Assembly (NCBI RefSeq): GCF_016405855.1
Contig: NZ_JAEFCA010000001.1
Location: 161,209-225,208 of the forward strand
Origin: Flavobacterium sp. IB48
GTDB lineage: Bacteria; Bacteroidota; Bacteroidia; Flavobacteriales; Flavobacteriaceae
Length of the DNA: 64,000 nucleotides
Direction of reading: 5' to 3'
Shown: positions 24,819 through 33,863 of the stretch, piece by piece
Position numbering within the stretch: position 1 is the stretch's first letter
Layout of the letters: each line of letters begins with the position of its first letter
Notes under the pieces: generated by a model
Told to the model about the DNA's origin: nothing
Seen by the model: only the letters and a program-made list of their open reading frames with translations
Database searches by the model: none
Position numbers and translations under genes: made by a program

Positions 24819-26147
24819 TTAGTAAGAGATGTAATAAATTTTTAGCTGAATTTTATTATCGGCATATTTTTGATTCCCCAAAACAATTCTGTTAACAGAT
24901 TTGGAAATTCCAGGCAACGTTAAAATAAGAGACGACCTAGAATCGGATGCTTTAAGCATTTCTTTCTGAAGAAAAGCTCCAACAGGAATTGTATAGCCAA
25001 TATTTTCGTTAAATTCATCGCTTTTTTTGTTCAATATCCCGTATACGGTAGTTCCTGCAGAATTTGTTAATGCTCCGCTTATTCTGTTCAAATTATCGCC
25101 AACAAAAACAGAAAGAGAATCGGCCAGTGGATATTTGTCAGAATAAGAGTTATTGACAGGCTTTAAAATTAGCTCTGCATTTACGATAGCGCCATTAGTC
25201 GAAATATTTTTAAACTGTTTAATATTCGGAAATTCAACTCTACAGGCGACTCCAGTTCCTGACTGAATAAAACCTTGATTATTGGTCAAGTTACTAGACA
25301 AATTACTACTCGAGACGGGAAGATTCTGCAGCAACGTTCCTGTTTTATCTAAAGAAATAGAATTAAACTGTTTTGTTTTGTCTAAAATGGTATAATCCAG
25401 AATATACGACTCCTCATCTGTATCTGCCATATATTTTGAATAATACAATCGCATTTTGCTGCTTCCAGCGCTAAATCCTATTATATTGGAAGAATTGGAT
25501 GTTTCTGGAACCAAAACAAGACCTTTTAAGTATTCTGTAAAACTGTCAAAATCTGTAATTTCTCTTTTTTTAATTTTCTGAAAAAGAGCTTCTCCAAATT
25601 CTTTATCCATTTTAATATTGATAGAGTCCTTTTGTTTTGGTCTTGGTATAAAAGATATTTTTCCCAAGCTTTCAGTGCTATAACTTAAAGCAGAATTGTT
25701 GTAGAAATTACTATCGTCTGTATTAGGCTTAACTTTTTGAAGCAAACGATGAATGTCAAATGTTTGAACCTTTGTAGTATCTCCGTAATAATACTTATCA
25801 TATTTAAGAATCATCGAAATCGAATCGAAAACGTAATTAACCGCTTCAGTATCTGAACCTGTATTATTCAATGCGTAGGAAGCTCCTGAAAGCTGAAAAT
25901 AGCTGTCCGACTTTACTTTTCCAAAAATAGGATCATCATAATTCCCGATCAAGATTCTACTTTTATTCGAAGTTACCAGCGAGTCAAAATTAATGGTTGA
26001 CATTTCTACGGTCACAGTATCTATCATGATTACTTTATTACTCAAAGCCAAATAATCTGACCCAACCGTAAATTCTCCAGTGTCTGTATCTGTACCACAT
26101 GAAAATAAGGTCAGTACAAAAAGTAGTATCAATATAAACTTCTGCAT
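24819..26147 (-). CDS. DUF4270 family lipoprotein
   Basis: 442 residues, with a lipoprotein signal (LLFVLTLFSCGT, lipid Cys17). DUF4270 proteins of Bacteroidota are secreted lipoproteins of unknown role; the pattern ILIGNYDDPIFGKVKSDSYFQL after the N-terminus is characteristic. The body is rich in Ser/Asn/Thr and probably beta-structured. Promoter at 26163. Paired head to tail with the FadL-like barrel, suggesting a surface or periplasmic partner of that protein. Confidence 0.75.
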   Translation of the reverse strand: MQKFILILLFVLTLFSCGTDTDTGEFTVGSDYLALSNKVIMIDTVTVEMSTINFDSLVTSNKSRILIGNYDDPIFGKVKSDSYFQLSGASYALNNTGSDTEAVNYVFDSISMILKYDKYYYGDTTKVQTFDIHRLLQKVKPNTDDSNFYNNSALSYSTESLGKISFIPRPKQKDSINIKMDKEFGEALFQKIKKREITDFDSFTEYLKGLVLVPETSNSSNIIGFSAGSSKMRLYYSKYMADTDEESYILDYTILDKTKQFNSISLDKTGTLLQNLPVSSSNLSSNLTNNQGFIQSGTGVACRVEFPNIKQFKNISTNGAIVNAELILKPVNNSYSDKYPLADSLSVFVGDNLNRISGALTNSAGTTVYGILNKKSDEFNENIGYTIPVGAFLQKEMLKASDSRSSLILTLPGISKSVNRIVLGNQKYADNKIQLKIYYISY

Positions 26148-26162
26148 AATTTAATTTTTGGA

Positions 26163-26170
26163 CAAATATA
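26163..26170 (-). promoter_or_regulatory. -7 element of the DUF4270 gene
   Basis: Reads TATATTTG on the minus strand (TAnnTTTG), 16 bases before the ATG at 26147. The -33 position has no exact TTTG. Confidence 0.5.
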
Positions 26171-26378
26171 AATTGTGCACTTTGGCGACACACTATAACA
26201 TATACTATTGCGCTTTTTTAGGCTACTAATTGCACAAAACGATCTATAACCCAAAATCTGTTCTCGAATTTTAATTCGACCTTAAAAACGGCTGTTTTGT
26301 CTATCAAAACACGTCATATATATATCTTCTTTTTTTTAAGAGCGCCATCCATCTAATTTTGAGCCAATAAAATAAATA

Positions 26379-27218
26379 ATGAAAGTAAGGTTTATAATTT
26401 GTTCTCTTTTTTTGATTTCATTTTTAGGTTTAAAAGCTCAAGAAAATTTTAGTGCCACTCTAAATTTCAAAACGGAGCCGACAGACAAGATAAATTTTAG
26501 CGAAACAAACATCGCAGTCTTTTATCAGAAGAAACTAGGAACAAAAAGCAAAATAGCTAACACATTGGAATATTCTAATTTGAAGGTGAATTACGAGTTT
26601 AATCCCTATAATTTTTATGCGGATCAGGACAAATTCAACCAAGTTCAAGACAAGTTCGAATATTCATCTGAAATAACAGAGAAAACAAGATGGCAACTTT
26701 CTGTAGTTCCTACTGCCAATTTTCAGAGCAAACTGGATTTTTCAGATGTTACCGTTTTAGGAAGTTTAGAAATTAGCCAGCAACTGAGCTCAAAATTCAA
26801 TGTAATAGTTGGAGCTGGGCGAACATCGATTTTTGGAGCGCCAAAGTTTACGCCAATTGTTGCTTTTGATTATAAAATGAACGAGAAAACCGATTTTGAA
26901 ATTGGATTTCCAGATTCGAGAATTTCTTATTCTAATAATGATCGAAATAAATTTAGTCTGACGAATAGTTTTAATGGAAACTTTTATCATTTAGACGAAA
27001 AAAACGTAGACAATAATGCCGAAAAAGCAGTTTTATCGCAAATGACATCGGCTTTGGAATATGAAAGAAATGTTGCTGCCAATTGGTTTTTAAATTTTAA
27101 AGCCGGTTACGATTTCAACAAAAAATACAATTTACTAGATAGCAACGACCACAAAATTTACGATTACAATAATGGAAATGGTTACGTTTTAGGAATAGGG
27201 ATCAAATACAAACAATAA
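26379..27218 (+). CDS. DUF6268-like outer-membrane protein
   Basis: 279 residues: signal peptide ending GLKAQ, then repeated strand patterns with alternating aromatic residues and a final strand GYVLGIGIKYKQ typical of a small outer-membrane barrel. It resembles the DUF6268 family. First gene of the 26.4-31.2 kb sensor locus; the Kelch lipoprotein follows after 14 bases. No function is established. Confidence 0.65.
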   Translation: MKVRFIICSLFLISFLGLKAQENFSATLNFKTEPTDKINFSETNIAVFYQKKLGTKSKIANTLEYSNLKVNYEFNPYNFYADQDKFNQVQDKFEYSSEITEKTRWQLSVVPTANFQSKLDFSDVTVLGSLEISQQLSSKFNVIVGAGRTSIFGAPKFTPIVAFDYKMNEKTDFEIGFPDSRISYSNNDRNKFSLTNSFNGNFYHLDEKNVDNNAEKAVLSQMTSALEYERNVAANWFLNFKAGYDFNKKYNLLDSNDHKIYDYNNGNGYVLGIGIKYKQ

Positions 27219-27232
27219 ATTTTAAATACACT

Positions 27233-28240
27233 ATGATTAATCTAAAAAAAGGAATTTTATTCACAGCGCTTTTTTCAAGCCTCTTTTTGATAAGCTGCAG
27301 CAATGATAATGACGATGATGATTTGGTAGGAAACTGGATTAAAAAATCAGCCTTTGATGGCCCTGCAAGATCTAGTGCAACAAGTTTCGTTATCGGAGAT
27401 TATGCTTATGTAGTTGGCGGTTATACTGGCGATGTTTATTTAAAAGATTTATGGGTTTACAACTCAAACGGAGATTATTGGGAACAAAAGGCCGATTTCG
27501 GCGGTATAGGAAGAAGTTCTGCTTCTAGTTTTGCTTTAAACGAAAAAGGTTATGTTGGTCTTGGTTATGATGGAACAAATAAACTGAAAGACTTTTACCA
27601 ATACGATCCTACTGCAAACAGCTGGTCGCAAAAAACAGATTTTGCAGGAACCGCTCGTTACGCCGCTGTAGGTTTTCAGGTTGGGGGTAAAGCGTATTTT
27701 GGGACTGGTTATGATGGAAATTACTTGAAAGATTTTTATCAGTACGATGATCAAGCTAATACTTGGACTTTGGTAAATGGTTTTAGCGGAAACAAAAGAC
27801 GTAATGCAACGGTTTTCACAATTGCAGATAAAGCATATTTAGTAACTGGTGTGAACAATGGTGTTTATCAAGAAGATTTCTGGGAATTTGATCCGTCTAC
27901 AGATGTATGGACAAGAAAAAGAGATATTGATAAAGACACAGACGATGATTATAGCTACAACGATGATTACGCAATTGTTCGTTCTAATGCATCTAGCTTT
28001 TCTATGAATGGATTAGGATATGTTGTGGGTGGTGAAAACATAAAAACAGTTTGGGAATATAATCCGTCAACAGACTTATGGGTAGAAAGAACTCCAATGG
28101 AAGGTGCTACAAGAACAGATGCTGTAGGTTTTGCCATCAATAATCGTGGATTCTATATGTTAGGACGAATTGGTTCTACTTATTTTGATGATGCTTGGGA
28201 ATTTAAGCCATTAGACGAACAAAGTGACGATGACAATTAA
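27233..28240 (+). CDS. Kelch-repeat lipoprotein
   Basis: 335 residues. Lipoprotein signal with lipid Cys22 (FLISCSND), followed directly by an Asp-rich stretch NDNDDDD, like the acidic export signal that sends lipoproteins to the cell surface in Flavobacteria. Five to six Kelch blades follow, each with a pattern of ARSSATSFVIGDYAYVVGGY and later W-x6-W, forming a beta-propeller of the galactose-oxidase-central type. No catalytic residues are evident; a ligand- or protein-binding role is likely. Its last codons overlap the next gene. Confidence 0.8.
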   Translation: MINLKKGILFTALFSSLFLISCSNDNDDDDLVGNWIKKSAFDGPARSSATSFVIGDYAYVVGGYTGDVYLKDLWVYNSNGDYWEQKADFGGIGRSSASSFALNEKGYVGLGYDGTNKLKDFYQYDPTANSWSQKTDFAGTARYAAVGFQVGGKAYFGTGYDGNYLKDFYQYDDQANTWTLVNGFSGNKRRNATVFTIADKAYLVTGVNNGVYQEDFWEFDPSTDVWTRKRDIDKDTDDDYSYNDDYAIVRSNASSFSMNGLGYVVGGENIKTVWEYNPSTDLWVERTPMEGATRTDAVGFAINNRGFYMLGRIGSTYFDDAWEFKPLDEQSDDDN

Positions 28241-28556
28241 TAATAAACAATACTTCTGGAGTAAAATCCAGAAGTGTTTGATAGTTTTTGCCATTCTTCT
28301 TTTTATTGCTTGCGCGAAAAAAGAATCTTTGAGAACGGCTTCTTTTAAAACAAGTTCTGGTTGGGGATATACAATTGCCTACAAAGAAAAAGTTTTAATT
28401 AAACAGTCGGTTATTCCTGTAATAAGTGATACTAAAAGTTTCAAAACAGAAGATGACGCCTTAAAGGTTGCCAATCTTGTTAAGCAGAAACTCAAACAAA
28501 ACTTATCGCCAACGGTAACCAAAAATGAACTAATTTTATTAAAAATAAAATTGTAA
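28230..28556 (+). CDS. DUF4907 lipoprotein
   Basis: 108 residues from ATG at 28230 (a GTG lies 2 codons earlier), overlapping the Kelch gene by 11 bases. Lipobox LLFIACAKK (lipid Cys near residue 28). The rest fits DUF4907: GWGYTIAYKEKVLIKQSVIP, then FKTEDDALKVANLVKQKLKQ. The stop is directly followed by the ATG of the histidine kinase. This tight packing suggests it acts with the sensor, perhaps as a periplasmic accessory. Confidence 0.75.
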   Translation: MTINNKQYFWSKIQKCLIVFAILLFIACAKKESLRTASFKTSSGWGYTIAYKEKVLIKQSVIPVISDTKSFKTEDDALKVANLVKQKLKQNLSPTVTKNELILLKIKL

Positions 28557-29672
28557 ATGCAGATAGATACCATTAAAAATACCGGCTACAACAAAATATT
28601 ATTCCATTTTGCGATATGGGTTTTCTTTATTTTGACTTCGTTAATTCAGTTTTACGAAAGTCCATTTAAGATTAGTAACGACTTTTATGTGCAATGGACA
28701 ACCGGAATTGTTTTGTTTTATCTGAACTATTTTTATTTGGTTCCAAATTATTTATTGCAAAAAAAATACTGGCTCTACTTTACGTTTGCTTTTGTTTTAA
28801 TTGCAACATTTATGATCATAAGGATAAATTATTTTATCCCTGAATTTAGGCATTTAAGACCAGAAAATATAATGCCTCCAAGGACAATGCCTCATGATCC
28901 GCATTTTTTCCCGCGAGGCGAAAGAATGCATCAGAGAATTGAAATGAGACAGCCTCTTTTCTTTAAAATTGGCCCATCGTTTTTCTATATTCTGATCATT
29001 ACAATCTCTGCAATTATTAGAACATTAACTGAATTTTATAATAATCAGCAAAATAAACTGATTGCCGAAACACATAGAACAAATACCGAATTAATCTATT
29101 TGCGCAAACAAACCAATCCGCATTTTTTATTTAATTCTCTAAACAGTATTTATTCTTTGGCACACAAAAAATCTGATTTGGTCCCTGATGCCATCGTAAC
29201 CTTATCTGAACTTATGCGCTATATGCTGTATGAAACAGATAACAAAACGGTGGCTTTAGAAAAAGAAGTCAATTATATCCAGAATTATATCGAACTACAA
29301 AAGCTGCGATTAAACAATATCGAAGACATCGTAATCAATGTTCATGGCGACACTAAAAATAAATATATTGAGCCTTTATTATTGATTTCTTTTGTTGAAA
29401 ATGCCTTTAAATATGGAACTGATTACAAAGGCGCGGCTCACGTAAGAATTAAGATTCTAATTACGGATAACAATCTTGATTTCTGGATTGAAAACACCAT
29501 TGAGAATTATGTAAAAGATCCTGAAAATTCAGGAATTGGATTAGTGAATATCCAAAGCCGTCTTGATCTTCTCTATCCAAACGCACACGAACTAACCATT
29601 ACTCAGGATAATGAATATTACCGAGTTCATTTGAATTTAAAGTTGGACGAAATTAAAACCGCAATACATTAA
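28557..29672 (+). CDS. LytS-type sensor histidine kinase
   Basis: 371 residues. Four membrane segments lie at about 12-33, 48-66, 71-94 and 135-158. The loop between the third and fourth (about 97-133) is rich in His, Met and Pro. The His_kinase domain follows with the H-box RKQTNPHFLFNSLNSIYS (phospho-acceptor His189) and an ATP-binding region with LLLISFVENAFKYG and GIGLVNIQSRL. The family pairs with LytTR response regulators; the one at 30501 is the obvious partner, with one gene in between. Confidence 0.88.
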   Translation: MQIDTIKNTGYNKILFHFAIWVFFILTSLIQFYESPFKISNDFYVQWTTGIVLFYLNYFYLVPNYLLQKKYWLYFTFAFVLIATFMIIRINYFIPEFRHLRPENIMPPRTMPHDPHFFPRGERMHQRIEMRQPLFFKIGPSFFYILIITISAIIRTLTEFYNNQQNKLIAETHRTNTELIYLRKQTNPHFLFNSLNSIYSLAHKKSDLVPDAIVTLSELMRYMLYETDNKTVALEKEVNYIQNYIELQKLRLNNIEDIVINVHGDTKNKYIEPLLLISFVENAFKYGTDYKGAAHVRIKILITDNNLDFWIENTIENYVKDPENSGIGLVNIQSRLDLLYPNAHELTITQDNEYYRVHLNLKLDEIKTAIH

Positions 29673-29684
29673 ACAAAACTGATT

Positions 29685-30395
29685 ATGGACAGAAAAAAAT
29701 TCATCCGAAATGGTATTTTGGGCATTGCATCTTTGGCAACAGCTACAAAAATTTTAGAATCTTGTTCTAAAAGCGACAATGATGAAACCGACTCGAGCAA
29801 TTCTGGAGACGAAAGCTGCACTGTTTCTCCTTCTGAAACAAAAGGTCCCTTTCCTATTAAAACGCCGAGTCAGCTGGTTTTAGAAAACATCAAATCTGAT
29901 CGCGTTGGAATTGCGCTATTGATTAATTTAAAGATTGAAAATAAGAATAACAATTGCGAACCTCTTTCTGGAGTTCTGGTAGATGTTTGGCATTGTGACA
30001 AAGACGGAAATTATTCTGAATATGGCGGCACGCAAATGCAGCAAACAGACTATACTTCTGTACATTTTCTTAGAGGAAGACAAACTTCGAACTCTAGTGG
30101 AGAAGTTTCTTTTATCTCGATTTATCCTGGTTGGTACCAAGGAAGAGCTCCGCATGTACATGTAGAAGTATTATCAAGTTCAGGAACTTCTTTGCTGGTA
30201 ACTCAAATTGCTTTTCCTGAAACAATTTCAAGTGAAGTATATTCAAGTACAAATTATGCTGCACACGGACAAGCAGATACTGCAAATACAAAAGACAATG
30301 TCTTTGCTGATAGCCTAGCCGATGAGCTGGCAACCATGACAGGAAACTTGACAGATGGTTTTACGCTAACTAAAACTATAACTGTTAACGCATAA
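29685..30395 (+). CDS. intradiol-dioxygenase-like lipoprotein
   Basis: 236 residues. The N-terminus RKKFIRNGILGIASLATATKI resembles a Tat-like or lipoprotein signal with lipid Cys27 and an acidic SKSDNDETD stretch after it. The body has the intradiol ring-cleavage dioxygenase pattern: WHCDKDGNYSEYGG, later SIYPGWYQGRAPHVHVEV. Candidate Fe(III) ligands Tyr110, Tyr147 or Tyr151, His157 and His159 are all present. Classic members cleave catechols; a surface-anchored member probably acts on an aromatic or polymer outside the cell. It lies between kinase and response regulator. Confidence 0.8.
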   Translation: MDRKKFIRNGILGIASLATATKILESCSKSDNDETDSSNSGDESCTVSPSETKGPFPIKTPSQLVLENIKSDRVGIALLINLKIENKNNNCEPLSGVLVDVWHCDKDGNYSEYGGTQMQQTDYTSVHFLRGRQTSNSSGEVSFISIYPGWYQGRAPHVHVEVLSSSGTSLLVTQIAFPETISSEVYSSTNYAAHGQADTANTKDNVFADSLADELATMTGNLTDGFTLTKTITVNA

Positions 30396-30500
30396 TTTTA
30401 ATTAGTTAACCAGTATTTTATGAAAATTTTAAAACTTAATTCACTGGTTTCAAACTACTTTTGAATGCAAAATGTATTTTAAAAAATTAATTCAGAAAAG

Positions 30501-31214
30501 ATGAAATGTGTAATTATTGATGACGAACCTTTAGCTGTAGAATTATTACAGGATTTTGTCAAAAAAGTAGAAGCTCTGGAGCTTATAAACACTTTCAATA
30601 ATGCTATTGATGCTGTTTCATTTATCAATCAGAATAATGTCGATTTGATTTTTCTTGATATTCAAATGCCTCATTTTTCTGGAATTGATTTTTTAAATAC
30701 GATAGAAAAAAAACCTCTTGTTATTTTTACAACTGCTTATTCTGATTATGCTGTAGAAGGATTTAATCTTGGGGCTGTAGATTATTTGGTTAAACCAATT
30801 CCGTTTCATCGATTTCTAAAAGCCGTTGTAAGAGCACAGCAAATTTTTCAGCCTGCAGCAAATCTTGCAATTGCTGAAAACAATAATACACCTGAAATTG
30901 AACAGGATTTTATGTTTGTAAGAGCTGAATATGAAAATGTAAAATTAAATTTTGCTGATATTCTTTTTATTGAAGGATTAAAAGATTATGTCAAAATCTA
31001 CACGACAGATAATAAATTTACGCTTACGCTAATTAGTTTAATCAAATTAGAAAATCTGCTTTCAAGCAAAGGTTTTGCGAGAATTCACAGATCCTACATC
31101 ATAAATATCAAACATGTAAAATCGATTCAGAAAAACAAAGTTTTAATAAGCGATAAAAGAATTCCAATCAGCGAAAGCTATAAGAGTACTTTCTTTGAAA
31201 AAATCAACCTCTAA
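30501..31214 (+). CDS. LytTR-family response regulator
   Basis: 237 residues. The receiver domain (about 1-115) has the acidic pair Asp7/Asp8, phospho-acceptor Asp53 (LIFLDIQMP) and the YLVKPI lysine motif. The LytTR DNA-binding domain (about 140-237) contains FVRAEYENVKLNFADILFIEGLKDYVKI and RIHRSYIINI. Likely partner of the LytS-type kinase at 28557. The 105-base gap after the dioxygenase gene shows no terminator, so all six genes could form one transcript. Confidence 0.9.
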   Translation: MKCVIIDDEPLAVELLQDFVKKVEALELINTFNNAIDAVSFINQNNVDLIFLDIQMPHFSGIDFLNTIEKKPLVIFTTAYSDYAVEGFNLGAVDYLVKPIPFHRFLKAVVRAQQIFQPAANLAIAENNNTPEIEQDFMFVRAEYENVKLNFADILFIEGLKDYVKIYTTDNKFTLTLISLIKLENLLSSKGFARIHRSYIINIKHVKSIQKNKVLISDKRIPISESYKSTFFEKINL

Positions 31215-31235
31215 ATTTTTTAAATTCCAATAAAA

Positions 31236-31280
31236 AAATTCCAAATTCCAAAAAGCTAAAACTCTTGGAATTTGGAATTT
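31236..31280. terminator. 16-bp inverted repeat between convergent genes
   Basis: AAATTCCAAATTCCAA (31236-31251) is exactly complementary to TTGGAATTTGGAATTT (31265-31280) across a 13-base loop. The arms are themselves tandem AATTCC words. It lies 21 bases after both the LytTR stop and before the carbonic anhydrase stop, so it can serve as a two-way terminator; T runs follow on both strands. Confidence 0.65.
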
Positions 31281-31301
31281 CTATTTTGGATTTTTTTATT
31301 T

Positions 31302-31820
31302 CTATTCTTCGTTTTTAAACCAGCTAGAATACATTACATAATTGTTCGAAATACGCCCTATTTCGCCTGCAAAATCAGATTGGTCAATGTCTTTAACTTT
31401 TTTAGCAGGAACGCCAGCATAAATGCTTCCTGAAGTTACAACTGTATTTTGTGTCACTACAGCGCCAGCAGCAATTATAGCATTACTTTCAACCACACAA
31501 TTATCCATTACAATTGCTCCCATTCCAATCAAAACATTATCGTGAATCGTACAGCCATGCACAATAGCATTATGTCCTATTGAAACATTATTTCCTATAA
31601 TGGTGGGATGTTTTTGATAAGTACAATGAATTATAGCCCCATCTTGAATGTTAACTTTATTTCCAATTTTAATAAAATGAACATCTCCTCTCACAACGGC
31701 ATTAAACCAAACACTGCAAGATTCTCCAAAAGTTACATCTCCTACAATAGTAGCATTTTCGGCAACATAACAATCCTCTGGAATTAGAGGTGATTTTCCG
31801 TTTACAGATTTAATCAGCAT
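31302..31820 (-). CDS. gamma carbonic anhydrase family protein
   Basis: 172 residues with left-handed beta-helix hexapeptide repeats throughout (ATIVGDVTFGESCSVWF, NVSIGHNAIVHGCTI, VLIGMGAIVMDNCVV). Family metal-binding His residues are in HCTYQKHPT and GHNAIVHG. Relatives (YrdA/CaiE type) bind zinc; carbonic anhydrase activity is often weak or unproven. It starts 10 bases after the porP/sprF-like stop on the same strand. Confidence 0.88.
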   Translation of the reverse strand: MLIKSVNGKSPLIPEDCYVAENATIVGDVTFGESCSVWFNAVVRGDVHFIKIGNKVNIQDGAIIHCTYQKHPTIIGNNVSIGHNAIVHGCTIHDNVLIGMGAIVMDNCVVESNAIIAAGAVVTQNTVVTSGSIYAGVPAKKVKDIDQSDFAGEIGRISNNYVMYSSWFKNEE

Positions 31821-31830
31821 AAAATATTTT

Positions 31831-32820
31831 TTAGTTAACTGCAGGACAATTACAGTCGTAACGTTCTTTTTTGCAGAATAAATTAATTCCTAAAGTAATT
31901 TGATGAAAAGCTCCCGTGTCAAACTTAACATCTCCCATTAGTTGAGTATAGGTGTAAGCGAACATAAAATTCTTGAAATTAACCCCAATAATAGGCGTAA
32001 AGTATTGTAATTTTTGAGACGATACTCCGGTTCCCGAAACATATTGTGCGCCATCAAAACCTCTTCTATATGATAAAGCTGCCCATAGACTCCCGAAATC
32101 CATGCTTTTATAGGCTTTCATATTTAAATCTAGTGTTTTTGCCTTTGTTTGATCAAATAGCTGAAAAAGAATAGAAGGCTCCCAAGTCCAACTGCTGTTT
32201 TTTCCAAATACATAACCAGCACTTAATAAAAACTTTCTAAGATTATCGCTTTCATAATCTGTATATAACTCTCTTCTTGTTTCTAACAATCCTTGAACTG
32301 TTGCGTGCGCATAAAAATCCAGATAATTATATGATGCTCCAACGTCAACATTGAAATAAGAATCTTTCTGAATTGAACCAAAAACAATTGGATCAAAAGT
32401 TCCTCCAAATTTTGTTTCGTCTAATTGACTTTGTATTAAACCTCCACTAATTCCAAAAGACAACTGATTTAAATCTAGTTCATCTCTCGAAAACATAATA
32501 TGGTGTGCATATGTTAGTTTTACACCTTTTTGAGAATGATAACCATTTTTATCATTAAATAAAATTATACCAGCTCCAGAACGTTCTCCCACTCTACCGT
32601 TAAAACTTAAAGTCTGCAATGATGGAGCGTCTTCTTCTCCAAACCATTGTTTTCTGGCTGTCAATCTTATTTTAGCACAGTTGGCTGCGCCTGCCATTGA
32701 AGGGTGAATTAAATAATAATTATCAGACAAATAATCTGAATAAACAGGTATTCCTTCTTGAGAATAAGAATAAAAAGTAGTAATGAGAAAAATTAATAAA
32801 ACCTTGATTTTAAATTTCAT
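31831..32820 (-). CDS. PorP/SprF family type IX secretion outer-membrane protein
   Basis: 329 residues: signal peptide ending FYSYSQ, then EGIPVYSDYLSDNYYLIHPSMAGAANC, the N-terminal signature of PorP/SprF proteins (YxxNxxxINPAxAG type), and a barrel with repeated YxxGF/YNxLDFYxHATVQ-like strands. PorP/SprF proteins work with type IX secretion, often for one specific cargo such as SprB. No sprB-like adhesin lies beside it here, so its cargo is elsewhere. The C-terminus ends in several cysteines (CKKERYDCNCPAVN). Confidence 0.85.
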   Translation of the reverse strand: MKFKIKVLLIFLITTFYSYSQEGIPVYSDYLSDNYYLIHPSMAGAANCAKIRLTARKQWFGEEDAPSLQTLSFNGRVGERSGAGIILFNDKNGYHSQKGVKLTYAHHIMFSRDELDLNQLSFGISGGLIQSQLDETKFGGTFDPIVFGSIQKDSYFNVDVGASYNYLDFYAHATVQGLLETRRELYTDYESDNLRKFLLSAGYVFGKNSSWTWEPSILFQLFDQTKAKTLDLNMKAYKSMDFGSLWAALSYRRGFDGAQYVSGTGVSSQKLQYFTPIIGVNFKNFMFAYTYTQLMGDVKFDTGAFHQITLGINLFCKKERYDCNCPAVN

Positions 32821-32939
32821 AAAGACAATTTTGTTTCTATATAATTTTCACTCTTGCAATTTAACACGATTTCTTTGAAAAGAGTCTTAATTATTTTATT
32901 AAAAAATCAAATATAGGTATTAGTAGAAAATAACTTTAG

Positions 32940-32947
32940 TAAATTTG
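32940..32947 (+). promoter_or_regulatory. -7 element of the nifU-family gene
   Basis: TAAATTTG fits TAnnTTTG, 16 bases before the ATG at 32964. No clear -33 TTTG. Confidence 0.45.
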
Positions 32948-32963
32948 CAAAAAATATACAACC

Positions 32964-33863
32964 ATGACAAAAATCACTATAAAAGAGACCCAGAACCCGA
33001 CCATTTTAAAGTTCGAGTTTGAAGACTTTATTACTCAAAATCAAAACTTTGAGTTCAAAAATATTGACGAAGCGCAAGCTTCTCCTCTAGCCCAACAATT
33101 ATTCTATCTGCCGTTTGTTAAGACCGTTTATATCTCTGGAAATTTCATCGCTATCGAAAGATACAGCATTGTAGATTGGGATGATGTAAAAGATGCAGTT
33201 GCAGAGCAAATTACTGCTTTTGTTGACAAAGGTGGCGTTATCATTAAAATTGATGAAACAAAAGCAAAAAAACAGCCAATTACAGTTTACGGAGAAACAA
33301 CTCCAAATCCTTCTGCATTAAAATTTGTGGTAAGCAGAATGCTTACTCGTAATGCAGTAGAGTATAAAAACATTGACCAGACTGCTTCTTCTCCGTTAGC
33401 TCAGGAATTATTCAAATTCCCTTATGTGAAAGAAATTTTTATTGATGAAAATTATATTTCGGTTACAAAATATGAAATCAATAACTGGGATGAAATTACT
33501 TTAGAATTAAGAACTTTCATTAAACAATTTATAGAAAACGGAGGAACTGTTTTAGATGAAAGTTTAATTCAAACTAAAGTCAAAACTGAAGCAACAAAAG
33601 ATGAAGCTTTTGACAAACTAGATGTTACATCTCAGCAAATTATTAATATCTTAGAAGAATACGTAAAACCAGCAGTAGCCGCTGATGGCGGAAACATTGC
33701 TTTTGAATCTTATAATGAAGATGATAAAACAGTAAAAGTATTATTACAAGGTGCTTGCAGCGGATGTCCATCATCTACATTTACTTTAAAAAGCGGTATC
33801 GAAAATATGCTTAAAAGCATGTTGAATGATGAAGCGATCAAGGTTGAAGCTGTAAATGCTTAA
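32964..33863 (+). CDS. NifU family protein (Nfu-type Fe-S carrier)
   Basis: 299 residues. Two N-terminal Nfu_N-like domains in tandem (about 4-95 and 107-195; both carry TQNPTxLKF/TPNPSALKF and SPLAQxLF) precede the C-terminal NifU domain with VKPAVAADGGNI and the cluster-binding pair Cys265 and Cys268 (ACSGCPSST). It carries iron-sulfur clusters to target proteins in the cytoplasm. The doubled N-domain is the Bacteroidota form. A terminator follows at 33884. Confidence 0.9.
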   Translation: MTKITIKETQNPTILKFEFEDFITQNQNFEFKNIDEAQASPLAQQLFYLPFVKTVYISGNFIAIERYSIVDWDDVKDAVAEQITAFVDKGGVIIKIDETKAKKQPITVYGETTPNPSALKFVVSRMLTRNAVEYKNIDQTASSPLAQELFKFPYVKEIFIDENYISVTKYEINNWDEITLELRTFIKQFIENGGTVLDESLIQTKVKTEATKDEAFDKLDVTSQQIINILEEYVKPAVAADGGNIAFESYNEDDKTVKVLLQGACSGCPSSTFTLKSGIENMLKSMLNDEAIKVEAVNA

